The position numbers and the translations under genes are program-made. From assembly GCA_000447185.1 (NCBI GenBank), contig KE647266.1:1-51100 (forward strand): a stretch of 51,100 nucleotides of DNA, written 5' to 3'. This stretch comes from Vairimorpha apis BRL 01 (Eukaryota > Microsporidia > Nosematidae). The notes below the pieces were generated by a model, which did no database searches, was not told the origin of the DNA, and saw only the letters and a program-made list of their open reading frames with translations. Below, one piece after another: positions 1 to 10,698 of the stretch (position 1 is the first letter of the stretch; every line of letters starts with the position of its first letter).

Positions 1-206
1 TATAAATATTTTTATTTAAACTCTAAAAAAATGATTCAAAAATATTAATTTAAGTGAAAACAAAATTAAAAATTTTATTTTTTATAAAGAAGTTTTTATA
101 TCTTATTATTAAATTTTTTTAAATTTATACCAATACGTTTTAATTTTGATATTTTCCCGTTTTTATAAAGGAGCTATAAATAATAGAAATCAAACTAAAA
201 TTTTAA

Positions 207-656
207 ATGTACATACCATCATTTTCATTGTCAAAGATAATTTTTGTAGCCTCTTCTATTTTAGATCTCATGTTAGTATATGTATTTATAAATTTTACAT
301 GGATGCCAACAATCGCAACATCAGTATTAGCTTTGGCGGATATAGCCTGTGCTATACCAATTGGAATTGCAATTTTTTGGTATTTTAATAGAAAAATAGT
401 GTATTTTTCATTTTTGGGTGTAATTGGTGGTTTTATTTATGTAATATTAGGAATATTTTTTGTATGGACCACACCTAGTAATATGCTTTTTTTTCCATTT
501 CTAATAGTTTATACTATAATCGCTTTTTTAAATATTGGCTTAAAAATAGTACTCGGTGTAAATATATTCATTTTGAAAACTTTTCTGATTTTTGATATTA
601 ATATACCAAGCAATTTTAATTATTTACAATATTTGTCAAGATTTAAATTTGGATAA
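207..656 (+). CDS. small multi-pass membrane protein, unknown function
   Basis: A 149-residue frame that is mostly hydrophobic. I see about four membrane segments (roughly residues 8-30, 38-58, 66-90 and 95-122), then a short polar tail ending in FKFG. The ATG at 207 is the first in frame. A CCC triplet lies about 50 bases upstream (155-157), farther than in other genes here. I do not recognise the family. The steady hydrophobic pattern and a length unlikely for chance in this A+T-rich DNA support a real gene, but no homologue comes to mind. Confidence 0.5.
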   Translation: MYIPSFSLSKIIFVASSILDLMLVYVFINFTWMPTIATSVLALADIACAIPIGIAIFWYFNRKIVYFSFLGVIGGFIYVILGIFFVWTTPSNMLFFPFLIVYTIIAFLNIGLKIVLGVNIFILKTFLIFDINIPSNFNYLQYLSRFKFG

Positions 657-1182
657 AGTATCAATGTAGGGATTAAATTACTGAAAACTTAAGAATAACA
701 TGAATTTAAGAAATTTATTAATTATTATTATAAAGTTTTATTTTAAAAATAATAAAAAAATTTATTAATGTTTAATAAATTGATAGAAAAAGAGTTTGTA
801 AAACAAAATTTAAAAATTAAACTACAAAAAAAAATAATTATAAGTTATGTAAAAATTTGTAATAAAACATATATAAAATAAATCAATATTCAACTGAAAT
901 TTTTAAAAATTAATGATATAAAACATATATTTAATATTTATAAAAAAATTATTTACTTAGTTATTTATTAGAAAAATGATGGAAAATGTTAATTTAATTT
1001 TTTTTTGATGTGTAAAAGTTAAAAAAATAAAATTCTAATAAATAAATTATAGAAAAAGATCAGATAAATCAATGTAATATTAGAAAGATTGTATTTGATG
1101 AAATAATCAATAAAATTTTTATTTGTTTACGAAAATAACTATTGGTCATAAAATATATTTAAGCAAAATCAGATAAATTTAC
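657..1182. other. intergenic A/T-rich spacer
   Basis: Very A+T-rich sequence between the small membrane protein and enolase. I see no coding frame, RNA gene or repeat. There is no CCC motif close to the enolase start. Confidence 0.6.
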
Positions 1183-2430
1183 ATGAAATTATCAGAGGTC
1201 AATATTACTTACAAAAGCAGAACAATTTTAGATAGTCGTGGAAATCCAACATCAGAATTGGATTTAATTTATGATGGAAAGGTTTATAGATCATCATGCC
1301 CATCAGGTGCATCCACAGGAAAAAACGAATGTGTTGTTTTAGTAGATAATAAATCTAGATATAATGGAAAAAATATAGATGGTGTACATAAAATTATAAA
1401 AAATGTAATATTTCCTTTTTTAAAAAAATCCGATGTTGATATTAAAAACTCTAATAGTGTTGATGAATTAATGTTAACAATTGATACTTCTAAAAATAAA
1501 GAAAATATTGGAGTTAATGCACTACTACCATTTTCTCTTTCTTTTTGCAAACTTGCAGCAAAATTAAATAATTTACCTTTGTTTAAATATATCAGTACAA
1601 TATATAATACATCACTACAAATGCCGAAGCCTCATTTTAACGTACTTAATGGTGGAATGCATTCTGGAAATGATTTTAAAATACAAGAAATAATGATTTG
1701 TTTTGATACAGATGATATAAATGAAAGTATTGAAAGCGCTAGTGTGTTTTATCACTCATTGAAGTCTATAATATCAAAAAAATATGGTAGTTTGTTTACA
1801 TCAGTTGGAGATGAAGGTGGATTTGCACCACCAATAAATTCCATATCTGAAGGTATTGAACTTTTGATACAAGCAGGAAATGAATGCAACAAAAAAAATT
1901 TTAAAATAGCTCTTGATGTAGCCGCAAATAGTTTTTTTATTGATGGAAAATATTATATCACAGATGATTCATATTCAACAGAAGAATTATGTGATTATTA
2001 TTTAAATATGTTAAAATCTTATCCACAAATATACAGTATAGAAGATCCATTTTCAGAGGACGACATTCAAGGATGGTCAATGTTTAGTAAAAAAGCACCT
2101 AAAAGTTTGCAAATTGTTGGTGACGATCTTACTGTAACAAACTATAATCTTATAAAAATTGCAGGAGAGAAAAAGTTATGTAATGTTCTTTTAGTTAAAC
2201 CAAATCAAATAGGTACTGTTTGTGAAACATTAAAAGCCGTAAACATGGCCAGGTCATTTGGAATGAAGATCATGATTTCACATAGAAGCGGAGAAACAGA
2301 AGACACTTTTATAAGTGATTTATCAGTAGGAATAGGTGCGGATTATATAAAATCAGGTGCTCCTTGTAGAGGTGAAAGAGTAGCTAAATATAATCAATTG
2401 TTAAGGATTCAAGAGTGTTTGCACAAATAA
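1183..2430 (+). CDS. ENO: enolase (2-phosphoglycerate dehydratase)
   Basis: Cytosolic glycolytic enzyme converting 2-phosphoglycerate to phosphoenolpyruvate. The 415-residue frame is intact and near the usual 420-440. The catalytic set can be read directly: flexible loop PSGASTG (S44), GGMHSGN (H160), QE (E169), VGDEGG (E211), metal ligands D245 (ALDVA), E287 (IEDPF) and D314 (VGDDLTVTN), catalytic K339 (VKPNQIG), the SHRSGETED loop (S366, H367, R368) and K390 (IKSGAP). No introns. The ATG at 1183 gives the normal N-terminus, and DSRGNPT follows at residue 17. Glycolysis is the main retained energy pathway in most microsporidia, so an intact gene fits. It contains long A runs yet has no frame break. 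Confidence 0.97.
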   Translation: MKLSEVNITYKSRTILDSRGNPTSELDLIYDGKVYRSSCPSGASTGKNECVVLVDNKSRYNGKNIDGVHKIIKNVIFPFLKKSDVDIKNSNSVDELMLTIDTSKNKENIGVNALLPFSLSFCKLAAKLNNLPLFKYISTIYNTSLQMPKPHFNVLNGGMHSGNDFKIQEIMICFDTDDINESIESASVFYHSLKSIISKKYGSLFTSVGDEGGFAPPINSISEGIELLIQAGNECNKKNFKIALDVAANSFFIDGKYYITDDSYSTEELCDYYLNMLKSYPQIYSIEDPFSEDDIQGWSMFSKKAPKSLQIVGDDLTVTNYNLIKIAGEKKLCNVLLVKPNQIGTVCETLKAVNMARSFGMKIMISHRSGETEDTFISDLSVGIGADYIKSGAPCRGERVAKYNQLLRIQECLHK

Positions 2431-3518
2431 AACAATATACCTAAAATAATTTTTATAATTTTTAGTTTAAATATATTTTAAAAGGCAAAAAGTCAGTTAA
2501 CTATTTATTTAAAAATATATCTATAACTTTTATGTTGAAAAAATTCTTTTAACAATTTATCAAATTATTTTTTAAACAAAAATTATTAAAATAATGTATT
2601 TTTTAAACCATATCAAAAAATTGCTTATTATATACTATATATATATTTTTTAGTTATATCTTAATACATTTAGAATTAAAATTTCTAATGTAATTACTAT
2701 TAAATTTAATCATAATTTTATTACAAGTCAAAAAATAATATTTTTGAAATAAATTGTTTAAAAAATATTTTTTGAATTACATTATCAAAATTTACAAATA
2801 AACTATAAAAAAAGCCTTTAATTGCAAAAATTTGTAATAAAATTTAAAAAAGAAAATAAATAATAATATATTAAGATAGTAAATATATCCATGATATAGA
2901 TAAATAAATCATTTTGTTTACAATAAAAGTAATTAATAAAAATAAAAAACCCTTGAATAATTCTATTTAAATAATTTTTAAATATTCAAAGCTATATAAA
3001 ATTAAAATTAAAATTATTATTAAAAAGTTATTTATGTTTTATTTTTTATAAAATAATATTATATATTTATTTATTTTTTAATTAAGTAAAATATAGAAGA
3101 AAAAGCATACTATGAAATAAAAAAATATAAAATTTGTTTATAAATAAATTTAAACATTAATATTCTATCAAATATTTAAAATTTCTCTTTTTAAATTTTT
3201 TTTTAACTATATCAAAAAGTTTTTATTTAATTTTTTAATTTGCAAAAAAAAATTTTTAAAATTAATATTATTATATCTAAATGAATTGATAATCTGGAAG
3301 ATTTCACAAATTTTAATCAGTCAATCATTTTTTAATTTTATTAAATTGATAATTTTTAGAATTTACAAATATTTTTAAACTATTAAATAAATTCTTTACA
3401 CGTATTTAATTAATATAACTTCATAAAATAACGAAAAATAAAACATCTAAATGATAGTTTTAAATTAATTAATTTTTATTTGTTTGTTTTAAAATAAAAT
3501 TTTATTTTTTTATAAACC
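2431..3518. other. 1.1-kb A/T-rich spacer
   Basis: No coding frame, RNA gene or clear tandem repeat seen. Homopolymer-rich A/T sequence only. Confidence 0.6.
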
Positions 3519-4712
3519 ATGGCCAAATCAATTGAAAAAAATGGAAATTTAGATATAATAAATGAGATAATAACTATTTATAGGAAAATGAAGCGCGGTA
3601 ATTACACACAAAACATATACAGAATGTTATTTAATATAGAACGTCTTTCTAATGACGACATGCTTGTCGATGATTTAAATCTTAATGGTAAAATTATTGA
3701 TTTTTGTAAATACAGAACATTAAGAAATTTAAAATATATTTTTTATTCTAAAAATACAAACTTAATTGAATCTGAAATTTTAGATATAAATCTGTTAAAG
3801 CAAAAATTTTATTGGTTAAATATTTTTAATCCAACTGAACAAGATTTAGAAATACTTGGTAATCATTTAGGAGTACATGATGTTACTTTAATAGATATAA
3901 GGGAGAAGAATACAGATGAAAAATTAGAATATTTTAAAAATTATATTTTTTTAAGTATGAAATTATTGAGTACATGTGATTTAGGAACTGAAGATATTGA
4001 TTTTAACATTTTAATTTTTAAGAATTTTATTATTACTACACATGACAAGAGATGGACAGGTATTAAAGATATTTTAAATTTTTTGTCAACAATTTCTTCA
4101 CATACAACTTTATATCCAGATTGGGTTTTTTATTCAATTATTATTGAATTTTTGCAAGATGTCAAACATGTATTAGAAAATGTGAAACCAGAAAGTACTG
4201 CTCAAAAAGCTATGTCAAAAAATATGAGTTATGAAATGTCAGATACTTTAAAAAATAATTTTGAAATGGTTTACCAACTTTATAATTTTAGACAGTTTAT
4301 TCGTCCAAAAATTATCATTTTAGAAAAATTAAAAAACCATCATCAAAATTTCAAAAAAAATAACAGATTTATTAAATGATTCGTATAAAGATTTTAAAAG
4401 ACAACAAAAATTAGCTGTCGAATATAATATGATATTAGAGAGATCACAGGATTTGTTTCTTGCTCTTGTTGATATGGAACAAAGTAGAGAAGCTAATTGT
4501 ATGAACAAAGTGATGAATAGATTTTCACAGATAGCTTTTGTTTTTTACCATGTCAAACCATAGCAGGTCTATGGGGAATGAATGTCAAAGTTCCATGGCA
4601 GGATGAAAAAAGCATATTTTGGTTTTGGTTTTTGTGTATGCTAGGACCTTTTTTCAGTGTTTTATTATACTTTATGTATGGACATTATAAAGTAAAAGGT
4701 AAAAGTTTTTAA
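3519..4712 (+). CDS. CorA/ALR1-family Mg2+ channel, two frame breaks
   Basis: Membrane Mg2+ channel of the CorA/Alr1/Mnr2 type, about 397 residues once the two breaks are read through. The first 286 residues (3519-4379) form the cytosolic domain, including the segment WLNIFNPTEQDLEILGNHLG typical of the family's alpha/beta part. Frame then shifts in the A8 run at 4353-4360, where the helical stalk continues (QDLFLALVDMEQSREANCMN). It shifts again in the T6 run at 4541-4546. The last frame gives TM1 ending in the signature GLWGMN (4565-4585), a short loop with PWQDEK, and TM2 rich in F, W and L. GMN followed by a second TM and a short tail is diagnostic for the family. The breaks are of opposite sign and both sit in homopolymers, so sequencing error is likelier than a pseudogene. 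Confidence 0.85.
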
Positions 4713-5313
4713 ATTATAAAAAAAATTAATTTTATCATTTGTGTTTAAAGGTTGTTTTATTTGTTTGTAATTATAGAAAACAATTTTTAAGCTTTGTTGT
4801 AATAAATATTTTTTAAAATTTTTTTAAAGAATTTATTATCAATGTCTAAATTTATATGAAAAAAACTTTAGAACTTATAAATAACAAAATAAATCTTTTA
4901 AAATACAGTATACTTCATTTATTAATAATAAATAATACTATTAAAAAAACATATTATAAATATGAATATTTAATAAAATGAATATAATTTTAGGTTACAA
5001 AATCTAACAAATTATAGAAAAGAAAAATTAAATTATATATTTCAAATTAATTAAATAATATTAAATTTTAATATATTGATATCAAAATATTTAAATTGTT
5101 ATTATTAATTATTTTACGATGATATTTTATATTTTCTACAGCATAATTGATTAAAATATATTTTACCATTAAACTTAAATGGTTTCAATTATTCTACTAT
5201 TTTAAGCTAACAAATAATTTTACAAACATTTGCTTATTATCAAATACCTCCTTAAACAAAAATTTGATACGTAATAAATTCTTTAAAAAAAAGTTTAGAA
5301 TTTATACTAAAAA
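4713..5313. other. intergenic A/T-rich spacer
   Basis: No coding frame, RNA gene or repeat array recognised. Confidence 0.55.
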
Positions 5314-5960
5314 ATGATACAACGTACATTTTTGTTTGATGACTTAAAATCATTTTGGAATAATCAACCTAAAATACATGATACATATATAAAGAAACAA
5401 TCTACAAATACAAAAATTTATATTCCTACTTCATATTGTTTACAATATATGTATAATTATAATTATACAAATTTAAGTCGAAAATATCCTGAATTTATAG
5501 CAAAAGAAAAAAGTGAAGATAAATTTAATTATAAAAAACAAAATCCTAAAATATTAAAAAATAAAACCAAAAATATAAAAAATATTGAGAACTTGAAAAA
5601 TGATTTCAAAAAGGAGTATATAAATTTTTCAGATAATAAAATAACAGAAAATTTACATATTAATAAAGATTTTGTAAATAATTTTGAAAAAAAATTTAAT
5701 AATTTAACGATTGTAAATAAAAAAGATTATAAAATAAAAAAATTTCAAAATAAATACGAAAAAATAAAAACTCACAAAACATAAGATTACAAAAGTTACA
5801 AAATAAAAATGGTAAAATTAATAAAAATAAATGTATAGATCGTAACATTTATTCACTTAATAAGAACATTGATGATAATAAAAATATATCGATAATTAAT
5901 TTAGATCGAACTTTTGATTTTAATACTGTTTTGAAAATATGGAATGACAGAATTAATTAA
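5314..5960 (+). CDS. Asn/Lys-rich hypothetical protein, one frame break
   Basis: About 215 residues after reading through one break. The first frame (5314-5784, 156 residues) begins MIQRTFLFDDLKSFWNNQP, then becomes Lys/Asn-rich and low-complexity. Near the A runs at 5759-5770 it runs off; the -1 frame stays open to the stop at 5958-5960 and ends FDFNTVLKIWNDRIN. Both ends carry a similar short pattern: F, a few residues, LK, a hydrophobic, WN. No catalytic motif or family is recognised. The paired terminal motifs in an otherwise disordered protein suggest an adaptor with two binding peptides, but this is inference. Confidence 0.5.
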
Positions 5961-6392
5961 AATTGCTTTATTTAATATATTTATTTGATGTAATTAAAAA
6001 GATAATGTATTAAATTAATTTTTAATCTACAATATTATTCTGATAATCAATTTAAATTTAATATTTTGATATGGTTCTTAAATTTTAAAAGTTTTAACTA
6101 TTAAAGGTATTTTTTATTAAAAAATTTATATTGTAATTAAATAAAATAGTTACTTAAAAGCTAGTTTTATTGTATTGTCTGTTTATATAAATATCTAATT
6201 AAAAAAAATATAGTTTACTAGTCGAATTTTAATATTTTAAAAAATTCTTTAATATTTAGCCATTATAATTATAAGTTTATTCTATATAAATATAATTATT
6301 AAACTTATTATTACATATCGCAGACTATTAATCTTAATTTTTTTAAAAATAAAGGTTTCCTTTATTAAAATACAATTTTTCTTGTAAAAATA
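5961..6392. other. intergenic A/T-rich spacer between convergent genes
   Basis: No feature seen. The genes on either side converge, so this contains two 3' regions. Confidence 0.5.
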
Positions 6393-6689
6393 TTAATTAT
6401 TATGAAGTTTATATTTCTTTAAATTTCCACAAAAACATTCATAAGAAACAAAATAATCACCTCCACATTTATTTATTCTAGATGACACATTAACATTTAA
6501 TATTTGAACTCGATAACATTTGTAACAAATAGTTCTTTTGATTTCTACTGGTATTTTAACTAAAAATTTTTTTGAAATGTCTATCATTTTTTTAACTAAA
6601 TTATGAATAAATGGATAACTTTTACATGATAAAATAATATCAAACATGTGATTTAGATTTGTTATAACAAAATTGTGTTTCTTTTTCAT
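6393..6689 (-). CDS. Rpr2/Rpp21-like RNase P/MRP protein subunit
   Basis: A 98-residue protein. N-terminal helices (about residues 5-40) precede a zinc-ribbon pattern: CYKC near residues 55-58 after the basic stretch VEIKRT, then ECFCG followed by a basic C-terminus (LKKYKLHNN). Helix pair, then CxxC, then CxC/G, in a protein of about 100 residues, is the layout of Rpr2/Snm1/Rpp21, which binds zinc and RNase P or MRP RNA and aids tRNA or rRNA 5' processing. I take the ATG at 6689; the codon before it is TTG. A GGG on the plus strand at 6701-6703 (CCC on the coding strand) lies 12-14 bases upstream. The family call rests on pattern and size. Confidence 0.55.
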   Translation of the reverse strand: MKKKHNFVITNLNHMFDIILSCKSYPFIHNLVKKMIDISKKFLVKIPVEIKRTICYKCYRVQILNVNVSSRINKCGGDYFVSYECFCGNLKKYKLHNN

Positions 6690-6700
6690 CAATTAAAATA

Positions 6701-6703
6701 GGG
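6701..6703 (-). promoter_or_regulatory. CCC motif upstream of the Rpr2-like start
   Basis: CCC on the coding strand, 12-14 bases before the ATG. It is one of seven similar C-rich motifs close to starts in this window. Confidence 0.4.
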
Positions 6704-7746
6704 TGTATTACTTTTAAAAAACAGAAAATTTTAATACTTTTTTATCATTTTACTTTAACAAATTTTCATATTTAATTATTTATTAAAATAAACAATTTAA
6801 ACTTTTATCATAATAAAAATTAAAAAAAATAAAATTATTTACAACATTAATAAATATCAAATAAAAGTAATATAATTTATATTTAAAGTATTTATAATAA
6901 ATATTTGATAAATAAAATTTTATTGTTCGAGTTAAAAAATTACATTTAAAAAACATCTAACATAATTAGATTTTTTAAAACTAAAATGAAAAAGATATAA
7001 AGTCAAATAAAAAAATTATAAATATAATTTATCTAAACATCTATACGAAAATATATTAAAAATAATTTTAAGAATATTACTAACTTAATTTCGATTATTT
7101 TACCATAAAAAAAATATTTCTAAAAAAGGTTAATTTATTTTAAATCAAAAATAAATACAAAATACTATTGTTTTTAAAAAAATTTCAAAAATTTTAGTCT
7201 ATAATTTAATGATTTATTAAAATTAGTTTACAATTTAGTAAAAACTAAATTTATTCATATTTGAACAAATATAAATAAAATATAATATGATTAAAATCAA
7301 AAATTTTACATTATTTTTTATAATTTCTTTGTAATTAAACATAATAACAAAAATAATTTTTTTAAATATTTAAAAAATTTAATAATTTTAATTGGAAAAT
7401 CAAAATTTAAAATATTAAAAATAATCAATTTTTTTTACAAAATTTTCCTAAAATATTTTTTTAAAAAAAAATTCTTAGCCATTTAAATGTTTAAACAGAA
7501 TAAAATAAATATAATTATAACTTTTTTAATATTTTTTATGAATTTAATATTTTAAATAAATCATTTTTTCTAAATACCATTTAATAAAATTATTAATTTT
7601 ATAAACATATTGAAAAAATCAAAAATTAATAATTTTAAACATTATTTTTTAAATAATAAAATAACCAATTTTTAAAACAAAATCAACAAATTCTTTTTTT
7701 ATTTATCATTTAAAAAATTTAAAAACAATAAATACCATTTTCAAAA
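6704..7746. other. 1-kb A/T-rich spacer between divergent genes
   Basis: Separates the divergently read Rpr2-like and UPF1 genes. No coding frame, RNA gene or repeat array seen. Confidence 0.55.
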
Positions 7747-7749
7747 CCC
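7747..7749 (+). promoter_or_regulatory. CCC motif upstream of the UPF1 start
   Basis: The sequence reads AAAACCCTTCTA then ATG. The CCC is 6-8 bases before the start, the position expected for the microsporidian C-rich start-proximal element. Confidence 0.5.
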
Positions 7750-7754
7750 TTCTA

Positions 7755-10153
7755 ATGACAAAATGTAAATATTGCGAATATCCCACCAAATTAGTAGAAT
7801 GCACAACATGTTATCAACACTTCTGTAATTCAAGAAGTTTAAGTTCAATATCACATATAATTTTTCATTTAGTTAAAACCAAACACAAAACAATAAAAAT
7901 AAACGAGAAAGAAATTGTTTGTTCTAAATGTTCTGAAGATAACATCTTTAAATTAGTAACAGTTGATTCAAAATATTATTGTAAAGAATGTAAAGAGGGT
8001 GCATCTTTAATAGAAGAAAGATGTCTTACAATAATTGATAGTCCATCGACTATATCACTTACAAAACAGCAAATGGCATCTATTGAAGAAAAAACTAGTT
8101 ATATTTTACCTTCTGTTCAATCTAAATTTAAAGCTGATGAATACGTAAAAATTTTTACATGTTTAATTGATGCAGAATGTGAAAAAGAAAAAGAAATTAA
8201 AGAAAGTATGAAACAATCAAATGTTGTTGTTAGATGGGAGAATAGTAAGTTTGGGTATTTTTATTTTCATAGGACTGATAGTGATTTAAAAATTAATATT
8301 GGTGATGAGATTAGACTAACTCATAAAAGTGGATTAAATTTAACTGGATTTATAAGTAATGATAGTTTTACTGAAGAACTTAAGTTTGAAGTTGATCAAT
8401 CTGGAGAATATCCACGAAGTGGGTATACAATAGAATATATCTGGAGAGGTGTTTGTTATGAGAGAATGAAATGGGCACTTAATAAGTTATACAATATTTA
8501 TATTAAAAAGCAAACTAGTACCGAAAAATTAAATAATTTTAATAATAAAAATTTTAATGAGAGAGATTTAGACGAAAATAGTTTCAATAATGAAAAAGAT
8601 TATAATGAAAATAAAAAAATTAGTAGTAAAACTAATTGTAAAGATAAGAAAATATCAAACGAATTTAATTATAGAGACAAAATAACAATCAAAGATTCTT
8701 ATTCTACAAGCAAAAAAGAAAATTTTTTAAATGATAAAAAAACATCAAATTATTCTGATAAAGAAAAAAATAGCAACAATTTATTAACGACAAATTCTTC
8801 ACTTTTTGAATACATTTTAACAGGAAAAAAGGAAAGCATGAACACTAACATAGATATTGAAATGCCACCAAATTTACCAACTCTTAACAAATACCAAATT
8901 ACTGCTGTTAAAGCCGCCATGACAAGACAACTAACTCTTATCCAAGGCCCGCCAGGTACTGGAAAAACACTTGTCTCGGCTTCTATAGTTTACAACTATA
9001 TTAAAAAAATAAAGGTAAAGTACTAGTCGTAGCTCCATCAAACACTGCAGTAGATCAATTAACACTAAAAATACATAAGACTGGACTAAAAGTTTTACGT
9101 GTAATGAGCAGACGAAGAGAATATACTCAATCAGATGTTAATTTTTTATCATTACATGAAAATGTAAAAGAATTACAAAAAACTGGAACTGAAGAAGAAT
9201 CTGATTATTTAAAGAGACAGTTATTACATCATGCTGATGTCATTACGTGTACATGTGTGACGGCAGGTCAGAAAATGTTTAACAGACTTAAATTTTCATG
9301 TGTATTAATAGACGAAGCTGTACAATCTACAGAACCGTTATCTATTATACCTCTTGTATACGGTTGTACTAAACTTATACTAGTTGGTGATCATAAACAA
9401 CTAGGTCCCACAATTTTATCTAAAAAAGTAGCCAAAGCAGGTTTCAAACAATCACTTTTTGAACGTCTTATTACTATAGGTGTATTTCCATATAAATTAT
9501 CTCTTCAATACAGAATGCATCCAGACTTATGTGAATGGCCTAGTGAAACATTTTATAATGGAGAATTATTTACTGGTAACAGACAATTTTACAGAAATTG
9601 TACTAACATACCATTTAATTTCTTCTATGCTTGTTATGGTAAAGAAGAAGTTAGTGCTAGTGGTACTTCTTTTGTTAATCCTATGGAAGCACTGTATTGT
9701 GAGTCAATTATACGTCATCTCTTTAAATCAGGAATAACTGAAAACCAGATAGGAGTAATTACGCCATACGAAGGACAAAGATCTCATATTCTTAACAGAA
9801 TTTTTGGTTCAGAACCAGGAAATCTTGAAATATCAAATGTAGATGGATTCCAAGGACGTGAAAAAGATTTTATAATTGTTTCATTAGTTAGATCGAATTT
9901 ATTCCAAGGAATCGGTTTCGTTGGCGATAAACGACGAATGAATGTAGCACTTACAAGAGCTAAACATGGATTAATCATAATAGGAAATCCTAATACATTA
10001 ATCAAACATGAAATGTGGAAAAGTTTATTACAATTTTATGATAAACGAGAACTTATTTTAGAAGGACCTTTAGGTGATTTAAAAAGTGTTGCTTTGAATA
10101 AACCTAAGAAAGTGTTTGATTTTAGAGCTATAGCTGAGTCTATTAGGTTGTAA
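7755..10153 (+). CDS. UPF1: UPF1/NAM7 RNA helicase (nonsense-mediated decay), one frame break
   Basis: Superfamily 1 RNA helicase that drives nonsense-mediated mRNA decay in the cytoplasm, about 798 residues. The N-terminal CH zinc domain shows CKYC (4-7), CTTC (16-19), HFCN, SSISHIIFHLVKTKH, CSKC (56-59) and CKEC (76-79), matching the UPF1 order. The 1B/1C region follows (about 120-250), then an Asn/Lys/Ser-rich insert (about 252-348) that is not in the core family. Walker A GPPGTGKT is at 398-405. Frame shifts by -1 in the A7 run at 9003-9009; the next frame resumes with KGKVLVVAPSNTAVDQL (motif Ia). Motifs II (LIDEAVQ), III (LVGDHKQLGP), IV (QYRMHP), V (VDGFQGREKDF) and VI (VALTRAKHGL) follow in order. 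Motif II reads DEAVQ. A single lost A is the likely cause of the break. Confidence 0.92.
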
Positions 10154-10698
10154 ATATACAATATATTTTTAATATATAGCTGGTATTTGTATTTTAGTAA
10201 GATATATTTATTTTATATCACATATTTTATGATATTGTTTTTATAAAGTATGTTAGATAATCTTTTATTATAAATATATAATACATGTTTGTGTTTAATT
10301 GTACTTTTATTATATTTACATATATAGCCTTTTTAATAAAATATTTAATTAATAAAATTATTCAATAAAAGATTTTATTTTATAAAAACTTTAAAATATT
10401 TTTAATTTTTAATATTTTGTTATTTATAATAAACAATCACATTATATTATAAATACAAATTTAAAATACATTTTATAATAATCAATTTAAATTTTAATAA
10501 TTTATAAAAAGACTAACATAAACATAAAATTATTATTGACTACCTTTTAAAAAATTATAATAGTAAAAAATTAATATTATAAATAAAATAAATATATAAA
10601 ATGTATTGATACAAATAATAATAATTTTTAAAATTTATATAAAGAAATCTAGAAGTTTATTAAATACTTTTTTAATACAAACATACATTTCTGATTGA
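10154..10698. other. intergenic A/T-rich spacer between convergent genes
   Basis: 3' regions of two convergent genes. Nothing else seen. Confidence 0.5.

Noticed and set aside
146..388. 80-residue frame overlapping the first membrane protein
   Set aside because: It is the alternative frame of the longer hydrophobic frame 207-656 and has no signal of its own.
4353..4546. Programmed ribosomal frameshifting in the CorA gene
   Set aside because: Two shifts of opposite sign in plain A and T runs, with the same kind of break in many unrelated genes, fit sequencing error better; no slippery heptamer with a downstream structure was seen.
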